From assembly GCF_004336745.1 (NCBI RefSeq), contig NZ_SJXD01000028.1, forward strand, positions 300,774 to 364,773: a stretch of 64,000 bases of DNA. The letters run 5' to 3'. The notes below the pieces were generated by a model, which was not told where the DNA came from, searched no databases, and saw only the letters and a list, made by a program, of their open reading frames with translations. The stretch is from Roseococcus sp. SYP-B2431. GTDB taxonomy: Bacteria > Pseudomonadota > Alphaproteobacteria > Acetobacterales > Acetobacteraceae. The number at the start of each line of letters is the position of its first letter. Within the stretch, counting starts at the first letter, position 1. This document shows, piece after piece, positions 57,585 through 64,000 of the stretch. Made by a program: the position numbers and the translations under genes.

Positions 57585-60500
57585 TCACGCCGAGCGCTCC
57601 CTCAGGCGTTGGGCCGCGCGGCGGCGCAGGATCCAGTAGAGCGGCGCGGGCACCAGCACGAGCACGACGAGCAGGATCGCAAGCAGGTACCAGGGGTTGT
57701 TGCCCAGGTAGAATTCCGGCCAGAGCCAGGGCGGGAGCGCGCCGACCTGGTAGGTCGAGGTCACGCGGAAGGCCGAGACGCGGCCGCCCGAGAGCAGCGC
57801 GAGGTCGCCCTGCACGCGCGGCACCTGCTCGGGATCGCGCAGCGCGATCACCATGGATTCCAGGCCGGCAGGGCTGGACCCCGTCAGTGCCACGACCGAG
57901 CGGCCGGATTGCAGCGGGCTCTGGAAGCCGATCAGCGCGCCGAGCGACTCGCCGGGCGCTGCCAGCAGCGCCGAGACGCGCTCCAGCTCGCCGCGGCGCT
58001 CGCCCCCGAAGAGGTTGCGGAAATCGCCCATGCCGTCGTTGAGCCGGACGGTGAGCCGGTTGCCCTCCGCCTGCAGCGGGCCCGTGTCGCGCAGAAGCTG
58101 CTGCAGCGCCGGCTGGCGGCCCAGCGTGCCGATCACGATCAGGTCCTTGTCGGCATTCTCCTGCAGCGCGCCCGGCCGGATGACCCGCAGGTTCACCGGC
58201 GGGTAGCCCACCAGCGCCGCGATGCGGCCCATCATCGTGAAGAAGGCCTCCAGCTCCTGCTGGCTCGGCCGCTCGGGCAGCACCACCGCCGTCTCGGAGA
58301 GATCGGCGAACTTCGTGAAGGGGAAGCCCGAGCTCACGAAATAGGCCAGGTTCGGCAGGGTGGTGAAGCGATAGGCGCCGGTCAGGTCGATCGTGCTGTC
58401 CGGGTCCACCGAGGCGCGGATGTCGCCCGGCACCGCGATGCAGTCGCCGCGGTGCAGCGGGCGCATGTCGAAGCGCAGCTGCAGCTCGTTCTGGCCGTAG
58501 AGCATGTAGCTCGGCAGCGCGACCTGCGCCTCGTCCACCTCGGAGGAGACGAACTGCCGCTGAACCCAGCTCAGCGGCCAGGCCAGGTCGGCCGCGCGCA
58601 GCGGGACGGAGCGCAGGTAGATGTCGTTGATCGCCACGTCGAGGCGCGAGACCGCGACATCCATGATCGGCCCCGGCGGCGCGCGGAAGCGCACCAGGGA
58701 GGACATGGCCCGCTCGCGCGCCGTGTAGAGGTCGGGCGCCGTGCGGAAGGGCACGGCGATCGGGCCGGGCACGTAGCCGAAGGCCTGCAGCTCGGACGGA
58801 TCCATGATCTCGCCGAAGCGCAGCGGACGGTCGGTGCGCACCCAGCGCGGCGCGTCATAGGCGACACGCGGCGGGATGGCCTGATCCTGGATCGTGGCGA
58901 GCTCGCCGGTCAGCGCCTCGCGGCCGACGCCCAGCGCCGTCGCCGCCGTCACGGCCTCGGGCCCGTTGCGGCCGGCGATGACGAGCAGCAGGCCGAGCGG
59001 GTCGGAGGGATTCTGCACGACGGCGAGGGTCGGGCCCTCCATCCGCGGCAGGACGAGGCCGGGGATCGAATCCGGGCCCGTGGTGACGACGATCGCGTTG
59101 CCGGTCGGCGGCAGCACCGTCGCCACCGGGAAGGAGGCGCCGCGATAATCGGCCTGCACCGCGAACCAGGAGGTCACGATGGCGGCGGAGCGCAGCGCGT
59201 CGTTGCTCGGCGTCTCCGGCAGGACGATCGGCAGGACCAGCGGCTCGCGCAGCAGGCGCGGATCGAAGAAGGGCTCGGGCAGGCGCGCGAGGTCGCGCGT
59301 CACCGGCAGTCGCTCGAGCCGGAGCGAGATCGTCGAGTTGTCCGAGATCGTGCTCCAGAGCAGGCCGGAGAGCGGGTCGTTGCACTCGATCGCGTAGCGG
59401 CCGGTGAAGCGGAAGTTCAGCCGGTTCACATCCGCGAAGAAGAAGGGATTGATCGGGAATTCCAGCGGCCCGAAGGCCGGCCGCGCGCGATCCGGCTGGA
59501 CGGTGCCGACGAACTGCTCGTTGAGCGTGAAGGCGATCTGGCTCAGCTCGGGGATCAGCGCGGGCGAGGTCGCGCCCTGCAGGATCAGGCGGGCCGAGGT
59601 CACCACCTCGTCGCCGCGCACGCCGAAGAGGATGCCCTGGAGATCCGACACGCCGCGCAGCTGCATCGGCCCGCGCAGACCGAGCTGGCGCAGCGTGCGG
59701 GTCTCGGTGCGCGTGCCCGGCGCCTCCTGCCCTTCCGCCTGCATCAGGGGGTTGGGATCGCCGGATGCGGGGCTGAGCGGGGCGGGAGCGAGCGGGTTCG
59801 GGCTCTGCGGCGCCGAGCTCAGCACGGGCGGCGCCAAGGGATTCGGAGCCAGCGGATTCGGAGCCTGGGCCGGCGTGAGCGGCGGGGGCGCGAAGGTTTG
59901 CGGCGCCGGCGAGAGGATCGGCGGCAGCATCGGCGAGGGCGAGAGCGCCGGCGCCTGGGGCGAAGCGCCGAAGCCCTGCGGGGCCGGCGCCGCGCCGGGA
60001 GCGGGCGAGAGGATGGGCGCGGCCGGGGCCTGGCCGCCGGGGGCGTTCAGGGCCGAGCCGGGCTGGCGGCTCTGGCCCAGGGCGGTGCCGGCGAGGAAGA
60101 GCAGGAGCGCGGCACCGACCGCGGCCGGCACGCCGGCGCCTCGCACGATGCCGGCGCGCTGCGCCGCGCCCTGAGCCCCCCCCTGCGCCGTCGCGGGCGG
60201 CAGGTCGGGCAGATCGTGGGCGCGCCGCGGGCGGCGGCGGAAGCTGAACTGCGAACCGCCGGAGAAGAGGCCACCAATCGACACAAGAACTTCCTTCAGC
60301 GAGCGCAGGGGACGGTCGGCGCGGATGTTGTCCCAATCGACCCAGGCGTCCGCGCGTCCCAGGGTGGCGATCACGATGTTGCCCTCGTCATGGATGTCCT
60401 GCGGCAGGAAGCGCAGGTTCACGCGGCCGCCCTGCCAGCGCAGCACCTCGGCGGGCACGGTCACGATCTGCGATCCGGCATCGAGCTCCACCATCACGAG

Positions 60501-62348
60501 CTGATCCTCGCCGAGGTCGCCCGGCGCCTCCATGCGCAGCGCCGCGCCGCCGAGCGAAAGATCCTCGGAAACGCCCTCCACCCGGCGCCCGTCGCCCAGG
60601 ATCACCGCCGAGCGCACCTCGGCCGCGACCCGGGCGCGCTCGCGCACCTGGCGTCGCTCGCGGCCCACGGCGAGGCCGGCCAGCACGGTGATGAGGCAGA
60701 AGGTCGCCCAGACGACGTTCAGCGCATAGGCCTGGAATTCCAGGCTCGCCGGAGGATTGACCGCGAGGCCGTAGATGCCGAGCAGCAGGCCGAAGATGAG
60801 GGCGCCGGCGAGGACCATGTTTGGGCCCACGGCGCGAAGATCGAAGTAGCCCTCCTCCAGCGTGCCGCCCTTGTCCGTCACGTTGAAGCGGCCGCGCTTG
60901 GGATCGAGCAGCGTCGCGAGCGTCACCGGCAGCAGGTACACGGTGAGCACGGTCTCGTAGATCTCGGACCAGAAGGAATGGCGCACGCGCTTCTGGATGC
61001 GCGAGTTGGTCACGACCGAATGGACGATATGCGGCCCCGCATAGGCGACGATGGCCAGCGGCGAGGCCGCGATGATGCTCTCGCCGAAGATGAGGAAGGC
61101 GAGCGGCGCGGTCAGGAACACGAAGCGCGGCAGCGGAAAGAGGAAGTGGAACATCGCCATGAAGTAGCAAAGGCGCTGGGCGAGGTTCAGGCCGCTGGAG
61201 GTCAGCGGGTTCTCGAGGCGCATGATCTGGATCATGCCGCGAGCCCAGCGCATGCGTTGGCCGATGTGCAGCATGAGGCGCTCGGTCGCGAGGCCGGCCG
61301 CGAGCGGCACGCGCAGATAGGCGGTGCGCCAGCCGAGCTTCTGCATGCGCAGCGAGCAGTGGCAGTCCTCGGTCACCGTCTCGGTCGGCACGCCGCCCAC
61401 GGCCTCGAGCGCCGCGCGCCGCATCACCGCGCAGGAGCCGCAGAAGAAGGTCGCGCCCCAGAAGTCGTTGCCCTGCTGGATCAGGCCGTAGAAGAGCAGC
61501 CCCTCGTTCGGCACGCGCTGGCCGGCGACGAGGTTCCGCTCGAAGGGATCGGGCGAGTAGAAGTAGTGCGGCGTCTGCACCATCGCGAGGCCGTGGTCGC
61601 GCAGCATCCATCCCACGGTGAGCTGCAGGAAGCCGCGCGTCGTCACGTGGTCGCAGTCGAAGACGACGACGAACTCCCCGGTCGTCTGGCTCAGCGCGTG
61701 GTTGATGTTGCCGGCCTTGGCGCCGCGGTTGTCGGGGCGGATGATGTAGCCGCAGCCCGCCTCGGCGGCGAAGCGGCGGAAGTCCTCGCGGCGGCCATCG
61801 TCGAGCAGGTAGACGTTCAGCTTGTCGGTCGGCCAGTCGAGCGCGAGGGCGGCGAAGACCGTCGGGCGCACCACGTCCAGCGGCTCGTTGTAGGAGGGAA
61901 TGAAGACGTCGATCACCGGCCAGTCGTCGGAATTGGAGGGCATCGGCGCGGGCCGCCGCTCCAGCGGCCAGAGGGTCTGGAAATAGGCCAGCATGAGCGC
62001 GATGATGGCGTAGACCTCGGCGAGCAGCAGGCCGGTGCCCAGGAAGGTCTGGAGAAAGGTGCTGAAGTCCAGCGTCTCCGTCATGCGCCAGAAGATGTAG
62101 CGCAGCGAGATGACGGTGGAGAGGAGCGCCAGCAGCAGGGTGACGGTGCGCCCCTCGAAGCGGTTGAAGACCAGGAAGAAGAGGAAGCCTCCGATCGCGA
62201 AGATGACCTGCTGCTCGGGCTGCATGGGAACGGTGATGACGGCGGCCGCGGCGATGAGGCCCACGATGGTCACGAGCCAGCCGAACCACTTGTTCCGCAT
62301 GAACGGAAGTCGCGCGAGGCGCTCCCTCCGGGCAGCAACTTCGCTCAT
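57585..62348 (-). CDS. bcsAB: Fused cellulose synthase catalytic/periplasmic subunits BcsA-BcsB
   Basis: A 1,587-residue fusion. The BcsA part (1 to about 730) has TM helices, the GT2 motifs LLDDG (181-185), FDCDH (230-234), VTEDCH (325-330) and QRMRW (364-368), and a PilZ domain with RRQVRERAR and DLSLGG for c-di-GMP. A TM helix (PAAVGAALLLFLAGTALG) at about 760 leads into a Pro/Asn-rich linker (repeats of NPLAP) and the periplasmic BcsB part, which ends in a TM helix near WYLLAILLVVLVLVPAPLYW. It makes beta-1,4-glucan from UDP-glucose and passes it out. The start overlaps bcsQ by ATGA. Confidence 0.95.
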   Translation of the reverse strand: MSEVAARRERLARLPFMRNKWFGWLVTIVGLIAAAAVITVPMQPEQQVIFAIGGFLFFLVFNRFEGRTVTLLLALLSTVISLRYIFWRMTETLDFSTFLQTFLGTGLLLAEVYAIIALMLAYFQTLWPLERRPAPMPSNSDDWPVIDVFIPSYNEPLDVVRPTVFAALALDWPTDKLNVYLLDDGRREDFRRFAAEAGCGYIIRPDNRGAKAGNINHALSQTTGEFVVVFDCDHVTTRGFLQLTVGWMLRDHGLAMVQTPHYFYSPDPFERNLVAGQRVPNEGLLFYGLIQQGNDFWGATFFCGSCAVMRRAALEAVGGVPTETVTEDCHCSLRMQKLGWRTAYLRVPLAAGLATERLMLHIGQRMRWARGMIQIMRLENPLTSSGLNLAQRLCYFMAMFHFLFPLPRFVFLTAPLAFLIFGESIIAASPLAIVAYAGPHIVHSVVTNSRIQKRVRHSFWSEIYETVLTVYLLPVTLATLLDPKRGRFNVTDKGGTLEEGYFDLRAVGPNMVLAGALIFGLLLGIYGLAVNPPASLEFQAYALNVVWATFCLITVLAGLAVGRERRQVRERARVAAEVRSAVILGDGRRVEGVSEDLSLGGAALRMEAPGDLGEDQLVMVELDAGSQIVTVPAEVLRWQGGRVNLRFLPQDIHDEGNIVIATLGRADAWVDWDNIRADRPLRSLKEVLVSIGGLFSGGSQFSFRRRPRRAHDLPDLPPATAQGGAQGAAQRAGIVRGAGVPAAVGAALLLFLAGTALGQSRQPGSALNAPGGQAPAAPILSPAPGAAPAPQGFGASPQAPALSPSPMLPPILSPAPQTFAPPPLTPAQAPNPLAPNPLAPPVLSSAPQSPNPLAPAPLSPASGDPNPLMQAEGQEAPGTRTETRTLRQLGLRGPMQLRGVSDLQGILFGVRGDEVVTSARLILQGATSPALIPELSQIAFTLNEQFVGTVQPDRARPAFGPLEFPINPFFFADVNRLNFRFTGRYAIECNDPLSGLLWSTISDNSTISLRLERLPVTRDLARLPEPFFDPRLLREPLVLPIVLPETPSNDALRSAAIVTSWFAVQADYRGASFPVATVLPPTGNAIVVTTGPDSIPGLVLPRMEGPTLAVVQNPSDPLGLLLVIAGRNGPEAVTAATALGVGREALTGELATIQDQAIPPRVAYDAPRWVRTDRPLRFGEIMDPSELQAFGYVPGPIAVPFRTAPDLYTARERAMSSLVRFRAPPGPIMDVAVSRLDVAINDIYLRSVPLRAADLAWPLSWVQRQFVSSEVDEAQVALPSYMLYGQNELQLRFDMRPLHRGDCIAVPGDIRASVDPDSTIDLTGAYRFTTLPNLAYFVSSGFPFTKFADLSETAVVLPERPSQQELEAFFTMMGRIAALVGYPPVNLRVIRPGALQENADKDLIVIGTLGRQPALQQLLRDTGPLQAEGNRLTVRLNDGMGDFRNLFGGERRGELERVSALLAAPGESLGALIGFQSPLQSGRSVVALTGSSPAGLESMVIALRDPEQVPRVQGDLALLSGGRVSAFRVTSTYQVGALPPWLWPEFYLGNNPWYLLAILLVVLVLVPAPLYWILRRRAAQRLRERSA

Positions 62349-63145
62349 CGAGCACCCCAATTTGCGCTGAAGGGTTCCGGCACCGAGGGCAGCGCGGCCT
62401 CGATCCCCCGTGAGATCTCGCGAAGATCCTCGGCCGCCTGGCTGTTCGGGGCGATGTCGAGAACGAGGCGCTGGGCGGCCAGCGCCTCGGCCACGATCTC
62501 CTCGCGGCAGATGGCGCCCAGCAGGCGCGGGCCCAGGTGGCGCGCCACGGTCTCGGCCGCGGCGCGCGACAGGCGGGCATTGGGATCGACGCCGTTCAGC
62601 ACCACGCGCAGCCGGCCGGCGAAGAGCGCGGCCATGGTGCCGGCGCCGAGGAAGCGGCCATTGTCGATGTCGGGCACCAGGGCGGCGCTGGTCGCGTCGG
62701 CCAGCAGCACGGCGACGACCATGGCCGACATCGGGGCGAGGATATTGAGGGAATGCGACGCGCCGGGGGGGGTGTCGGCGATGACCAGGAGGCTCGGGTC
62801 GGAAAGGATCGCGCGCATGGGCGCGGCCAGCAGCTCCGGGTCGCGCTCGAGCGAATGGAAGAGGCCGAGAGCGCCCCGGATGTCGACGGAGCCGTGCGGC
62901 AGCAGCATCACGCCCGAGGAGGTCTGCCGCACCAGCTCGCGCCAGTCGGGGCGCTTGGGCAGTTCGGTCATGAATCCCGACCCATCGGTCAGAGGCACGC
63001 CGAAATGCAGCCGGAGCGTGTTCTGCGGGTCGAAGTCCATGACCATGACGCGTCGCCCCTGGCGCCGCATCGCATCGGCGACGTTCGCGGCCAGGGTGGT
63101 CTTACCGACACCACCCTTGGGGGAAGCGAAGCAGATGAGGGGCAT
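62345..63145 (-). CDS. bcsQ: Cellulose synthase-associated ParA-type ATPase (BcsQ/YhjQ)
   Basis: A 266-residue P-loop ATPase of the ParA/MinD family. The deviant Walker A FASPKGGVGKTTLAANVADAM is at the N terminus, followed by MVMDFDPQNTLRLHFG and DTPPGASHSLNIL. In enteric and other bacteria BcsQ localises the cellulose complex, often to the pole. It lies directly upstream of bcsAB and overlaps its start, so it is in the same operon. Confidence 0.88.
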   Translation of the reverse strand: MPLICFASPKGGVGKTTLAANVADAMRRQGRRVMVMDFDPQNTLRLHFGVPLTDGSGFMTELPKRPDWRELVRQTSSGVMLLPHGSVDIRGALGLFHSLERDPELLAAPMRAILSDPSLLVIADTPPGASHSLNILAPMSAMVVAVLLADATSAALVPDIDNGRFLGAGTMAALFAGRLRVVLNGVDPNARLSRAAAETVARHLGPRLLGAICREEIVAEALAAQRLVLDIAPNSQAAEDLREISRGIEAALPSVPEPFSANWGAR

Positions 63146-63159
63146 GGTGCCTCCGGCGT

Positions 63160-64000
63160 CTAGAAGGGCGATGACGACCGCAGGGCGGCGCGGAACGTAT
63201 CGATGGGGGATGCCGCGGGCGGGCTACCCGAGGCGATCAAACGCATAACCTCCCCCAAGGAAACTGTCACGGCCGACGCAGGCACGATGCCCTCGCCGGC
63301 GGAGGTGCCGGTCGGAGGGGTGGAAGACAGGCCCGCCGGGCCGGTCTGGTAGGCGGGGCTCGGCAGGGGCTGCTCTGCGGAGCCGGCGATCTGGCTGCGC
63401 AGTCGTGCGAGCGTCCCGCCGGGCACGGGCGGCGGCGGAGCGGGCGCCGGTTCCGGCATCAGGCCGATGGAGTCCAGCAGGCTGAAATCGGGCGCGGCCG
63501 GCGCTCCGGGCGCGGGCTCCGGCATCTCCAAGGCGGCGATCTCGGCCTCGCGGATGACCCGCGGCACGGGGCGTGCGGCCGAAGCGAGGGCGGCCCAGTC
63601 GATCGCCGGCTCGGGCGCCGGCTCGGGCACGGGGGCCGCCGGCGGCAGTGCCACGAGGGCGGGTTGTGGCGCCTGCGCGGCGGGAGCGGCCGGAGGCGCC
63701 ACGATGACCAGCGGCGTCGGGGACGGCGTCGGCGCTGCCGCGGCCGGGGGGGCCGGCGGGGGCGCCGGAGGCACGGCCGCGGCCGGCGGCGGAGGAGGCG
63801 CCACGACGGCCGGCCTCGGCGGCGGAGGAGGGAGAGGCGCGGCGGCAGCCGGCAGGGGCGCCGGGGGAGGCGCGGTGACGACCGGCGGCACCGGCAAGGG
63901 CGGCGTGGGTGGGGCCTGCGGCGGAAGCGGCGGCGCGGCTGCGGCCGGAGGCGCGGGCGGCGGGGCCGCGACCGGCGGCGCGGCAGGCACGGGACGATCG
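63160..64000 (-). CDS. Proline/alanine-rich protein of the cellulose operon (partial)
   Basis: The open end of a gene that continues past the right edge. At least 280 residues are visible: an N-proximal region of Pro-Ala-Pro repeats (about 130 residues). A less simple part follows (IDWAALASAARPVPRVIREAEIAALEMPEP, FSLLDSIGLMPEP), and the end VSLGEVMRLIASGSPPAASPIDTFRAALRS looks like a short conserved helix. It ends 14 bases before bcsQ. Position and composition suggest a BcsO- or CcpAx-like cellulose accessory protein, but homology is not shown. Start not visible. Confidence 0.6.
   Translation of the reverse strand, partial: DRPVPAAPPVAAPPPAPPAAAAPPLPPQAPPTPPLPVPPVVTAPPPAPLPAAAAPLPPPPPRPAVVAPPPPPAAAVPPAPPPAPPAAAAPTPSPTPLVIVAPPAAPAAQAPQPALVALPPAAPVPEPAPEPAIDWAALASAARPVPRVIREAEIAALEMPEPAPGAPAAPDFSLLDSIGLMPEPAPAPPPPVPGGTLARLRSQIAGSAEQPLPSPAYQTGPAGLSSTPPTGTSAGEGIVPASAVTVSLGEVMRLIASGSPPAASPIDTFRAALRSSSPF

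Noticed and set aside
57609..63248. A 1,879-codon open frame opposite bcsAB and bcsQ
   Set aside because: Antisense artefact of high GC codon usage; BcsA and BcsB motifs on the other strand are unambiguous.

Overview
The window is about 70% GC and nearly every gene starts with ATG or GTG, often with 1-4 base stop/start overlaps. The gene set suggests an alphaproteobacterium of the Acetobacteraceae (Roseomonas-like): a fused cellulose synthase BcsA-BcsB with BcsD, several orphan tripartite-tricarboxylate (Bug/TctC) binding proteins, ChvI, a bactofilin, and CcmC-CcmI cytochrome c maturation. The genus is an inference from gene content; no rRNA is present.

Layout. 1-2.7 kb (minus): the start of a family 5 solute-binding protein behind a TPP riboswitch, a DUF2585 membrane protein and a ThDP-dependent enzyme. 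2.8-4.1 kb (plus): membrane proteins and mobA. 4.1-9.5 kb (minus): ccmC-D-E-F-G-H-I, without ccmA or ccmB. 9.6-12.7 kb (plus): EVE, HXXEE and Rieske proteins, a Bug protein and a GST, then tRNA-Gly(CCC). 12.7-15.0 kb: a decayed integrative element with a Fic protein, a dead tyrosine recombinase and half a tRNA-Gly. 15.0-18.4 kb: a catabolic group with a Bug protein, a haloacetate-dehalogenase-like hydrolase, a CMD protein and a 3-hydroxyisobutyrate-type dehydrogenase. 18.4-22.0 kb (minus): a DUF4157 protein and a translationally coupled P450/LpxL-like acyltransferase pair. 22.2-29.9 kb (plus): a CzcB-A-C metal efflux system with its two-component regulator. 29.9-36.0 kb: small secreted proteins (one extremely His-rich), typA and a PfkB kinase. 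36.2-42.5 kb (plus): bactofilin, lipoprotein, AEC carrier, diguanylate cyclase, then Bug protein-lipase-HAD. 42.5-47.7 kb: chvI, a shattered AraC/GyrI pseudogene, a HugZ-like protein, pckA and DUF2237. 47.7-64.0 kb: a large cellulose locus.

The most striking system is the cellulose locus. Acetobacter-type parts (BcsAB fusion, BcsD, BcsC) are interleaved with a complete set of alginate/Wss-type O-acetylation proteins: an AlgI-like MBOAT, two AlgJ/AlgX-like SGNH proteins and AlgF. An extra SGNH hydrolase, BcsQ and a proline-rich protein are also present. The sequence therefore predicts an organism that makes O-acetylated cellulose with a crystalline-cellulose type synthase. A diguanylate cyclase in the same window could supply the c-di-GMP sensed by the PilZ domain of BcsA, but that link is only inferred.

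Opposite-strand open frames of 1,000-1,900 codons are common here as a by-product of high GC and have been excluded.
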